Source: Tannerella sp. (GTDB lineage Bacteria > Bacteroidota > Bacteroidia > Bacteroidales > Tannerellaceae). From it: a DNA stretch of 5,936 bases. Positions within the stretch are counted from its first letter, which is position 1, and each line of letters opens with the position of its first letter. The notes under the pieces are model-generated. The model ran no database searches. It saw nothing but the letters and a program-made list of their open reading frames with translations, and was not told where the DNA came from. Both the position numbers and the translations under genes were made by a program. Below are positions 1 to 5,744 of this stretch, piece by piece. The stretch covers positions 1 through 5,936 of the forward strand of contig JAIRXI010000309.1 in NCBI GenBank assembly GCA_031268395.1. Direction: 5' to 3'.

Positions 1-35
1 ATGAACGGGAGCGCCAGCCATTGCGCGCCGTTCAT
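1..35 (-). terminator. Candidate hairpin after the susD-like gene, possible terminator
   Basis: Bases 1-8 (ATGAACGG) and 28-35 (CCGTTCAT) are perfect inverted repeats. Inside them GCGC at 11-14 can pair with GCGC at 23-26 around an 8-nt loop. The hairpin begins about 30 nt after the susD-like stop codon on the minus strand, where an operon could end. The window stops at base 1, so any T-tract that would support a Rho-independent terminator cannot be seen. The outer arm reuses the last ATGAAC of the adjacent heptamer array. The inner part contains GCTGGCGC on the minus strand, the same eight bases that begin the palindromic elements at 5325 and 5541, so this could instead be the edge of another repeat. 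Terminator function is inferred only. Confidence 0.3.
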
Positions 36-60
36 CGTTCAAAGATCATCGTTCATCGTT
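30..60 (-). repeat. Heptamer tandem array after the susD-like gene
   Basis: On the minus strand, starting 4 nt after the susD-like stop, the sequence reads as four 7-bp units plus a partial unit: AACGATG, AACGATG, ATCTTTG (degenerate), AACGATG, AAC. An array with the same consensus lies just after the stop of the Ig-like gene at 5700-5737. The array is outside coding sequence. Its function is unknown; its place immediately after a stop codon suggests a mobile or slippage-expanded 3' element. Confidence 0.75.
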
Positions 61-64
61 AAAT

Positions 65-1774
65 TCACCAGCCCGGATTCTGTTTCAGGTTCGGGTTCAG
101 GGTCAGTTCATCCTGCGGGATGGAATACAGGTAGTCCTGATTTTCCCGGAACTGATACCCGTTGGGCAGGAAACTGGTCCAGTAATCCACCAGACCGTTT
201 TCATCCAGCGCGACGGTATATTCCGGAAATTCGCTCTGAAGGAAAGGATAACCTTTTGGTCGCTTGCCTTTAAACAGTTTGTGGGCTGCCCAGCGCATCA
301 GGTCTTCGTCGCGCTGACCCTCGAGGGCCATCTCCACACGGCGTTCGCGGCGTATTTCATACAGCGCGTCCGAAACGGGATAGCCGTAATCGATACGGGT
401 CGGGTCGGCGCTTTGCGGATTCACCGTGAAGTCGGGCATGCCTGCACGCCTGCGCAACAGGTTCAGCTGTTCGGCAGCCACCGTCCCGTCCAGTTCGCAT
501 TTGGCTTCGGCATAGTTAAGCAGCACTTCGCCATAGCGGAAGATCAGATAACCGGTCTCGCTTTGCGGATTGCCCGGATCGCCGGCTGCCGGCGAAGACG
601 GGTTGGAAGTCTTTTTCGGTTCGAAGCCGGTTTGACACAGCCAGTTTGCCCCGTCATTCAATCCCGGACGCACAAAATACTGGTTCGTGGCAATGCCCAT
701 CAAATCACCCGGCGCCCATACGGTCGCTTTCAGGCGCAGGTCGCAGTCGGCAGCAATTTTGGTCAGAAAATCGTTGCCCTTCACCGTTTGGCCGACATTC
801 ACATAGTCGTAGGGTTTGCCGTCTTTGCCGAGGAAGGAAGTCACCAGTTCCCATGTGACCCCTTTACCCGAATTGCGTTCCGTGACATAGTGCTGCGCAT
901 TGTTGGTCATTCCGTCGGCGCTGCTGAAAGCCCTGTAAAGCAGTACTTCGTTGACGCTCGACATGTTGTCCAGCCCGAACATTTCGTAGTAATCCGTTTC
1001 GGGGCTGTCGTTGTCGTATATGCCCACGGTATAGTTGCCGCTGATCAGTTCTTCGGCCGCGCTGACCGCCTGACGGAAATATTTGTTCGGATCGGCGCCG
1101 GGCGTTCCGAACGCGTCGTTGGCATGATACTTCTGCCACGTGCCTTCATAGAGCGCCACGCGGGTCTTGAAGGCCAGCGCCGTTTCGCGGTTGAGATGCT
1201 GGTTGTTTACTTCCGAACGCAGGCTCAGATATTCCACCGCCTTGTCCAGGTCGGCAAGAATGTTGTCCGCCACTACCGTGCGTGAATCGCGGGGACGGGT
1301 AAGCCCCTCCTCGTCGTCAATCTGCAGGGCGCTGGTGTACCACGGCACGTCGCCGTATTTCTTCAGCAGTCCGAAATAAAACCAGGCACGGAAGAAATGC
1401 GCCTCGCCGACGGAATGTCGGTAGAAGTCGAAAGCGTCCGTACATTTTTCGTAATTGTCGAAGAAAATGTTGACGTTCCGGATGTTCGTCCAGTCGCCGC
1501 GCCAGTTGCCGGTAGCCGGCGTGCGCTGGCCGTTCAGGATCGAACTCAGCGAGGAATGCACGATGTCGTCCGAATCGCCGGTGTCGCTGTGAACCATTTG
1601 AGAACCGCCCAGATTGGGATAAAACTGCACGACATAGTTTTCGAGGTCGGCCGAGGTCGACCAGTAATCGTTGGAACTGATGCGGTCGAGCGGTTGCATG
1701 TCAATAAAATCCTCGCACGAGTTGAAAAGCAGTCCGGTGCAAAGGATACCGATATATACTATTATCTTTTTCAT
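65..1774 (-). CDS. SusD/RagB-family nutrient-binding outer-membrane lipoprotein
   Basis: This is the surface-exposed, lipid-anchored lid of a SusC/SusD-type uptake complex, which captures a glycan, peptide or other oligomer and passes it to its TonB-dependent partner. The 569-residue length is usual for the family. Residues 1-19 form a lipoprotein signal peptide (KK, hydrophobic core, LLFNS) ending at lipobox Cys20. The SusD-like N-terminal domain follows, with family-typical stretches DYWSTSADLENYV (37-48), the helical repeat segment AHFFRAWFYFGLLKKYGDVP (125-144), and RETALAFKTRVALYEG (196-211). The RagB/SusD C-terminal domain includes YLIFRYGEVLLNYAEAK (409-425), LNLLRRRAG (437-445), YEIRRERRVEMALEGQRDED (472-491) and the classic NPNLKQNPGW end (560-569). 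The ATG at 1774 is the only start that gives a complete signal peptide. The gene follows the susC-like gene by 27 bp, so the two are probably cotranscribed. The frame is intact. The ligand cannot be read from the sequence. Confidence 0.97.
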   Translation of the reverse strand: MKKIIVYIGILCTGLLFNSCEDFIDMQPLDRISSNDYWSTSADLENYVVQFYPNLGGSQMVHSDTGDSDDIVHSSLSSILNGQRTPATGNWRGDWTNIRNVNIFFDNYEKCTDAFDFYRHSVGEAHFFRAWFYFGLLKKYGDVPWYTSALQIDDEEGLTRPRDSRTVVADNILADLDKAVEYLSLRSEVNNQHLNRETALAFKTRVALYEGTWQKYHANDAFGTPGADPNKYFRQAVSAAEELISGNYTVGIYDNDSPETDYYEMFGLDNMSSVNEVLLYRAFSSADGMTNNAQHYVTERNSGKGVTWELVTSFLGKDGKPYDYVNVGQTVKGNDFLTKIAADCDLRLKATVWAPGDLMGIATNQYFVRPGLNDGANWLCQTGFEPKKTSNPSSPAAGDPGNPQSETGYLIFRYGEVLLNYAEAKCELDGTVAAEQLNLLRRRAGMPDFTVNPQSADPTRIDYGYPVSDALYEIRRERRVEMALEGQRDEDLMRWAAHKLFKGKRPKGYPFLQSEFPEYTVALDENGLVDYWTSFLPNGYQFRENQDYLYSIPQDELTLNPNLKQNPGW

Positions 1775-1801
1775 ATTATTGAATATTTAATTATTAAACA
1801 G
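1775..1801 (-). promoter_or_regulatory. AT-rich intercistronic spacer and translation start region
   Basis: The 27 bp between the susC-like stop and the susD-like ATG are almost all A and T, with no recognisable Shine-Dalgarno sequence. This suits Bacteroidota, where A-rich leaders commonly replace it. On the minus strand the 11-mer TAATAATTAAA (1786-1796) ends 11 nt before the ATG. The same 11-mer ends 9 nt before the susC-like ATG, so the two genes share a start context. No terminator hairpin interrupts the spacer, which supports a bicistronic transcript. Confidence 0.55.
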
Positions 1802-4800
1802 TTAATAAGTGACGGTCAGACCGAAAGAACAGACCCGGTCGGCTCCGTAAGTCGCGGAAGCGCCGTTGGGTATTTCGGGGTCGATTCCGGCAGGCAGTTT
1901 GGAGAAAGTCAGCAGGTTTTCGCCCGAAAAGAAGAACCGGACGTTTGCCAGATACAGTTTCGACGTCAGACTGCGGGGAAGGGTATATCCCAGCTGCACG
2001 TTCGACAGCCGCAAATAACTGCCGTTTACCAGGTAACGGGTATTTGCATTGTTAGCGTTCTTGTTCTGCTCCGTTCCGTTAAGGTAGGGGCGGGGCCACC
2101 ACGAGTCGGTGTTGATATTGGCGTCGCCTTCGTACAGTCCATAGTAGGTCGTTCCGGGTTCGTCGCGGAAATAGTCCAGATTCCGCGTTTGCAGGTTGCC
2201 TTCCCACCAGGACGAATTAAATCCCCAGTAGAGGTTGCCGTTGCTTCCGAACCAGATGTCCCGTTTCAGGCCGGTCCAGAGGGTTGAAAAATCAAATCCC
2301 CTGTAGTTGAATCCGACCGTCAGGCCCGTGATGTAATGCGGCTGGTCATTGCCAATGATCGACAGGTCGCCGTGGTCGGATACCGTATTTGTGCCGTTGT
2401 TAACCTTGCCGTCGCCGTTGATGTCTTCATACTTGACGTCACCCGTGCGCCAGGTAGCGCCGAGAAATGTCAGGTCGGTTTTGGCCAGGTACGCATCCAG
2501 GTCTGCCTGCGTGCGGAACAGGTCATTCACCGTATAGCCCCAGATTTCGCCGACGGCTTTCCCTTCGTACCAGGTAGAAAGCGTGCCGGTCGGATTGTTG
2601 TACTTCGTCACCACGGAGGTGTAGTCCGACAGGTTGAGATTCAGGAAGTAGGAAAAATCGCTGTTGATGCGGTGCTTCCAGTTCAGCGACACGTCCCATC
2701 CGCGTGTGCGGAGCGTGGCATTGTTGGTATTGGGCACGCTTGCACCCAGTACGCCCGGTTTGGCTTCCGACGGTCCGATCATGTCGGTTGTCACATTTTC
2801 AAAGACATTGATGTTGGCCGACAACCGGTTTTGCAGGAAGGAGGTCTCGAAGCCCAGATTCTTGCTTGTGGACGTCTCCCACGTCAGGTTGCGGTTGACG
2901 ATGCCCGGCGCCGAGGTATAGCCGATCCTGCGGCTTCCACCCGGACTGAAGATCCATCCCAGCTGGCCCGTCTGTATCGGGATCAGCTCAAGGTCGGTAT
3001 AGGGACTGACGTTCTGGTTACCCAGCTGACCCCACGAAGCCTTTACCTTGAGTGTATTGACGTATGGTTCGATGCTCTTCCAGAACTGTTCTCCGTGCAG
3101 GTTCCAGCCGACGGAAGCCGAGGGGAAGAATCCCCAGCGGTTGCCGCTGCGGAACACATACGTGCCGTCGTAGCGGGCGTTGAGCTCAAGCATATATTTG
3201 TTGCGGAAATTATAGTTCAACCGTCCGAAATAGCCCTGGGTGGCGTTATGCCCGAGCGATTCGGACAGTTGGACGCTACCCGTAGCCGTCTGGAACGAAG
3301 GTACGGCTTCTACAATCAAATCGGTTTTATAACCCCAAACCTGGTCGCTCGTTCCTTTCTCGAACTGCATGCCCGCCATGACGGAGAAATGGTTGTCTTT
3401 GGCGATGTCAAATTCGTAAGTCGTGAAGATATTCGTATTCCAGTAATAATTGTCGTATTTCGTCTTCGCGAGATTGGTCGGTTTGGTTTCGCCAAGCGCA
3501 AACGGCGTATTGTCCACGTGGTATTCCCATGCGCTGAGGTGCGTATTCGCCGTGTTGTGCGACTGGGTGTTGTAGGCAAAATCGGCATTGATTTTCCATC
3601 CTTTCAACGGCCGGATTTCCGTCCTGAAATTATTCCAGTAATCCAGGTTTTTATTCTTTTCCGTGCCCGACAGGAGATAGGGAATCATGGAGGCATGAGC
3701 ATAATTACCCCAGCCGTCGTAGAGCGGAGAGAAGGGATAGACCCAGCGGGTAGTGTAGTTCAGCATGTTCGTATAGCCGCCTCCGTTCCAGTAGCTGCTG
3801 CGCTCGCGGTATTTCTGCGAGAAGCGCGTCTCGTAGCTGAAATCCCACCAGTCGGCGATCACGATGTTCAGTTTGCCCAGCAGGTTCATTCGCTGGAAGA
3901 TGTCGTTACCATAGTTGAGTACGCCGTCCTGATCGAGGAAGCCGCCCGAAAAATAGTATGACGCCTTGTCGGTACCGCCCTGCAGCGAGAGGTCGTGCTT
4001 CTGGTTGACGCTGTTGCCGTAATAGATGTCCCACCAGTTATTGTTGGCATAGCCGTTCTGGGCGCTGTCCCAGGTGTTTCCGTTCGGGAAAGCGCCGGAA
4101 GTAATATCGGCTCCTGCAGGATAGTCGGGCAGCAGTTGGCGTAACCGGTTCCAGTCCTGATTCTGAAATGCAACGATCCGGTCGATAATAGCTTCGCTAA
4201 AGGGCGTGCCTCCCGCATTCCGTCCCGCTTCGTTCTGCACGCGGGTATAGGTCCACGAATCAAGCGGGGTGGGCAGCTTCTGGGCCGAATTGACCATCAG
4301 CTGACCGGAATAGGTAGCCTTGATTTTTTCGCTCTTTTTGCCGTTTTTGGTGGTAATAAGGATCACGCCGTAGGGAGCGCGTGCGCCGTAAATCGCCGAT
4401 GAGGCAGCATCTTTCAATATGGAAATAGATTCGATGTCATCGGGATTGAGCAGGTTCATGTCACCCGGAAAGCCGTCGATCAGGATGTAGGGACTGCCTC
4501 CGTTGAGCGAGCCTACGCCGCGTACAGTTACGCTCATGTCGGCGCCCGGCTGGAATCCCGCATTGTTGAGGGAGAAGTTCATGCCCGGAGCCAGACCGCG
4601 GATGGATTGCGACACGTTGCCGGAGGGACGCTGTGCCAGACGTTCGTTAGTGATTACATCTACCGCGCCCGTCAGGTTCACTTTCTTCTGCGTACCGTAG
4701 CCGACGACTACGATTTCATCAAGCGTACGCGAATCTTCCAACAGGGTAACATTCAGCACGCTTTGGTTGGCCGTAGCGATTTCCTGTGAGATATAACCGA

Positions 4801-5065
4801 TAAAAGAAACCTGCAAAACGGCATTTTCCGCTACCAACAGCGAGAAGCGTCCGTCCGTGTCCGTTGCCGTTCCGTTCACCGCGCCCTTTTCGATGATGTT
4901 CGCGCCGATTACCGGCTCGCCTGTAGCGTTGGTAACGATTCCGCTGACCTGCCTTTTTGCCTGCATCGTTTCCGACACACGATCTTCCGCAAATGCAAGG
5001 GAAGATGAAATTGCAATTGTCAGCAACATAAAAAATGCTTTTTTAAAAATCATAATAAAATTCAT
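1802..5065 (-). CDS. SusC/RagA-family TonB-linked outer-membrane transporter
   Basis: This is a TonB-dependent outer-membrane channel of the SusC family, which imports bulky substrates using energy from TonB-ExbBD and pairs with the SusD-like lipoprotein encoded next. From the chosen start it has 1087 residues, usual for SusC-like proteins without an N-terminal STN signalling domain, so direct anti-sigma signalling is unlikely. Residues 1-26 are a signal peptide (FKK, hydrophobic core, cleavage after LAFA). A carboxypeptidase-regulatory-like domain covers about 40-113 (VSGIVTNATGEPVIGANI onward). A TonB-box-like DEIVVVGYG lies at 116-124. The plug follows, with the family signature SISILKDAASSAIYGARAPY near 213-232. 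The barrel fills the rest, has an acidic DINGDGKVN loop at 881-889 that recurs in this family, and ends in the aromatic-terminated strand GLTVTY. The ATG at 5065 is preferred: it leaves an ordinary signal peptide behind an AT-rich leader. The ATG at 5053 is also possible. The upstream GTG at 5107 would add 14 unlikely residues. The substrate is unknown. Confidence 0.97.
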   Translation of the reverse strand: MNFIMIFKKAFFMLLTIAISSSLAFAEDRVSETMQAKRQVSGIVTNATGEPVIGANIIEKGAVNGTATDTDGRFSLLVAENAVLQVSFIGYISQEIATANQSVLNVTLLEDSRTLDEIVVVGYGTQKKVNLTGAVDVITNERLAQRPSGNVSQSIRGLAPGMNFSLNNAGFQPGADMSVTVRGVGSLNGGSPYILIDGFPGDMNLLNPDDIESISILKDAASSAIYGARAPYGVILITTKNGKKSEKIKATYSGQLMVNSAQKLPTPLDSWTYTRVQNEAGRNAGGTPFSEAIIDRIVAFQNQDWNRLRQLLPDYPAGADITSGAFPNGNTWDSAQNGYANNNWWDIYYGNSVNQKHDLSLQGGTDKASYYFSGGFLDQDGVLNYGNDIFQRMNLLGKLNIVIADWWDFSYETRFSQKYRERSSYWNGGGYTNMLNYTTRWVYPFSPLYDGWGNYAHASMIPYLLSGTEKNKNLDYWNNFRTEIRPLKGWKINADFAYNTQSHNTANTHLSAWEYHVDNTPFALGETKPTNLAKTKYDNYYWNTNIFTTYEFDIAKDNHFSVMAGMQFEKGTSDQVWGYKTDLIVEAVPSFQTATGSVQLSESLGHNATQGYFGRLNYNFRNKYMLELNARYDGTYVFRSGNRWGFFPSASVGWNLHGEQFWKSIEPYVNTLKVKASWGQLGNQNVSPYTDLELIPIQTGQLGWIFSPGGSRRIGYTSAPGIVNRNLTWETSTSKNLGFETSFLQNRLSANINVFENVTTDMIGPSEAKPGVLGASVPNTNNATLRTRGWDVSLNWKHRINSDFSYFLNLNLSDYTSVVTKYNNPTGTLSTWYEGKAVGEIWGYTVNDLFRTQADLDAYLAKTDLTFLGATWRTGDVKYEDINGDGKVNNGTNTVSDHGDLSIIGNDQPHYITGLTVGFNYRGFDFSTLWTGLKRDIWFGSNGNLYWGFNSSWWEGNLQTRNLDYFRDEPGTTYYGLYEGDANINTDSWWPRPYLNGTEQNKNANNANTRYLVNGSYLRLSNVQLGYTLPRSLTSKLYLANVRFFFSGENLLTFSKLPAGIDPEIPNGASATYGADRVCSFGLTVTY

Positions 5066-5100
5066 ATTAGTTTGTTTAATTATTATTGTTATTAAAATTG
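5066..5100 (-). promoter_or_regulatory. AT-rich translation start region of the susC-like gene
   Basis: The 35 nt before the ATG at 5065 contain only three G or C bases apart from the distal CC, and no purine-rich Shine-Dalgarno sequence. On the minus strand TAATAATTAAA (5075-5085) ends 9 nt before the ATG, and the same 11-mer precedes the susD-like start. This context decides the start in favour of 5065 over the GTG at 5107, which sits in GC-rich sequence. Confidence 0.5.
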
Positions 5101-5302
5101 GCCGCACGTTTTATTCTCCCCGGTATCCATACTGTCCCGGAACGCCGACCGTCTCTGTTTGTATTAATGTATAGACGTTTTTCTGTTTTATGTTTTATTC
5201 CATAGGCATTTCGTTTTTTTTAAGTTATGTTAATTAATTGAGAATTATACTTCGCGCGGGGTAATTTTGTGCATTGTTTTTCATAGTCACTACGGTCTTC
5301 CC
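5101..5302 (-). promoter_or_regulatory. Probable promoter and leader region of the susCD-like operon
   Basis: About 200 bp without a credible gene separate the susC-like leader from the repeat mosaic. The promoter must lie here or further upstream because the genes downstream form one operon. I found no minus-strand match to the Bacteroides -7 consensus TAnnTTTG: TTTG does not occur on the minus strand between 5066 and 5302. The nearest AT-rich candidate is TATAATTC (minus strand, 5242-5249), which lacks a convincing -33 partner. An 8-bp A-tract on the minus strand (5214-5221) and the palindrome TTAATTAA (5229-5236) are visible. No riboswitch fold was recognised. Confidence 0.35.
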
Positions 5303-5446
5303 CGTCATTGCGACCTCCCTCTCCGCTGGCGCGGGCTTGCAGCCCGTGCCGTTCTGTTGGCTATTGAACGGCACGGACTGCAAGTCCGCGCCAGCAGGAA
5401 GCAATCTCCGATGCACGACGGGATTGCTTCGTTCCTCGCAAAGACG
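5303..5446. repeat. Palindromic element B, copy 1, apparently split by element A
   Basis: The outer ends match the intact element B at 5623-5695. CGTCATTGCGA (5303-5313) is inverted at 5436-5446 with one mismatch, and GAAGCAATC (5398-5406) is inverted perfectly as GATTGCTTC (5422-5430). Between the two halves of the left arm lie 11 unrelated bases (5314-5324) and a complete 71-bp element A (5325-5395). The right arm is continuous. The simplest reading is that A entered the left arm of a pre-existing B. The sequence type (CGTCATTGCGAGGA...GAAGCAATC) is familiar to me as a common intergenic repeat in bacteria, but I could not check this. Confidence 0.65.
5325..5395. repeat. 71-bp palindromic element A, copy 1
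   Basis: Arms at 5325-5354 and 5366-5395 are inverted repeats matching at 28 of 30 positions around an 11-nt loop. Both ends read GCTGGCGCG when viewed inward. Each arm also holds its own perfect hairpin: 5332-5337 with 5341-5346, and 5374-5379 with 5383-5388, both with 3-nt loops (TGC and GCA). The two mismatches in the long stem (5335/5385 and 5343/5377) fall at positions that pair within each arm, G-C on the left and A-T on the right. The element can therefore form either one long stem or two small ones. A second copy with identical outer 27-bp arms lies at 5541-5611. No coding role is supported. Confidence 0.85.
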
Positions 5447-5453
5447 GGACGGG

Positions 5454-5513
5454 GGAGACGCGATAAAGGAAGACGCGATAAAGGGAGACGCGATAAAAGA
5501 AGACGCGATAAAT
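5454..5513. repeat. Four 15-bp tandem repeats
   Basis: Four units follow one another exactly: 5454-5468, 5469-5483, 5484-5498 and 5499-5513, consensus G(G/A)AGACGCGATAAAN. The second base alternates G, A, G, A, so the block is also two copies of a 30-bp unit that differ only at the last bases of the 15-mers. Because 15 is divisible by three, the block is translated as five-residue repeats and keeps frames open on both strands, which explains the long but non-coding ORFs across it. The last unit merges into the hairpin at 5501-5520. Confidence 0.9.
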
Positions 5514-5520
5514 CGCGTCT
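5501..5520. repeat. Perfect 8-bp inverted repeat ending the tandem block
   Basis: AGACGCGA (5501-5508), a TAAA loop and TCGCGTCT (5513-5520) form a perfect hairpin. The outward extension TCTAC on the right has no full partner in the adjoining unit (GAAGA), although GGAGACG units such as unit 3 would pair one base further. This suggests the tandem block grew from the left half of an ancestral palindrome. No T-tract follows on either strand, so it is not a clear terminator. Confidence 0.8.
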
Positions 5521-5540
5521 CTACGTCGCCTGCGCTCTTT

Positions 5541-5611
5541 GCTGGCGCGGGCTTGCAGCCCGTGCCGTTTTGCCGGGTACCTGTCGGCACGGACTGCAAG
5601 TCCGCGCCAGC
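5541..5611. repeat. 71-bp palindromic element A, copy 2
   Basis: The 27-bp arms (5541-5567 and 5585-5611) are identical base for base to the outer arms of copy 1, 216 bp away. The central 17 bases (5568-5584) are largely different and contain GGTACC. It carries the same paired difference between arms as copy 1: G5551 and C5559 on the left, A5593 and T5601 on the right. Each arm's internal hairpin is therefore perfect again. Element B copy 2 starts 11 bp beyond its right end, so A and B are again neighbours, here side by side and not nested. Confidence 0.85.
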
Positions 5612-5622
5612 GGCGATACCGG

Positions 5623-5695
5623 TCGTCATTGCGAGGAACGAAGCAATCCCCGCTTGTATCGGCGATTGCTTCGTCGTTCCTCCTCGCAATGACGA
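5623..5695. repeat. Palindromic element B, copy 2, nearly intact
   Basis: TCGTCATTGCGAGGA (5623-5637) is perfectly inverted at 5681-5695, and ACGAAGCAATC (5638-5648) at 5664-5674. Together they give a 26-bp stem with a 6-nt bulge (CGTTCC, 5675-5680) and a 15-nt loop. It ends 4 bp from the heptamer array after the Ig-like gene. A transcript of that gene would read into this hairpin about 50 nt after its stop, so the element could shape or protect the mRNA 3' end. That role is inferred. Confidence 0.8.
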
Positions 5696-5699
5696 GGAT

Positions 5700-5737
5700 G
5701 TTCATCGTTAATAGTTCATAGTTCATCGTTCATCGTT
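5700..5737 (-). repeat. Heptamer tandem array after the Ig-like gene
   Basis: Reading the minus strand from 5737, five 7-bp units and a partial unit follow each other: AACGATG, AACGATG, AACTATG, AACTATT, AACGATG, AAC. The array begins 7 nt after the stop codon of the upstream gene and ends in AAC, as does the sister array at 30-60 after the susD-like gene. Unit number (five against four) and the degenerate units differ between the two arrays. Confidence 0.8.
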
Positions 5738-5744
5738 CTTAATT

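Noticed and set aside
2336..3961. A 541-codon open frame on the plus strand, opposite the susC-like gene; similar long antisense frames occur at 281-1285 and 1397-2287.
   Set aside because: They lie wholly or mostly over strongly supported SusC and SusD coding sequence, show no recognisable domain, and are explained by the GC-rich codon positions of the real genes.
5066..5107. GTG start at 5107 for the susC-like gene.
   Set aside because: It would place an unusual 14-residue extension before a complete signal peptide, whereas the ATG at 5065 has the same leader motif as the susD-like gene.
5123..5132. Small palindrome GTATCCATAC in the leader as an operator.
   Set aside because: Only 4-bp half-sites are present with no second copy, which is expected by chance.
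5242..5249. TATAATTC on the minus strand as the -7/-10 box of the operon promoter.
   Set aside because: It lacks the TTTG end of the Bacteroides consensus and no -33 element is seen upstream, so it is only a weak candidate and is mentioned solely within the leader-region entry.
5454..5513. Possible CRISPR array.
   Set aside because: The repeats are 15 bp, directly adjacent and without unique spacers, and no cas gene is present.
5234..5711. Several 120-151-codon open frames on both strands across the intergenic region.
   Set aside because: Their translations are direct copies of the nucleotide repeats (five-residue repeats from the 15-bp units and paired copies from element A, whose 216-bp spacing is divisible by three). 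No start context or conserved domain supports coding.
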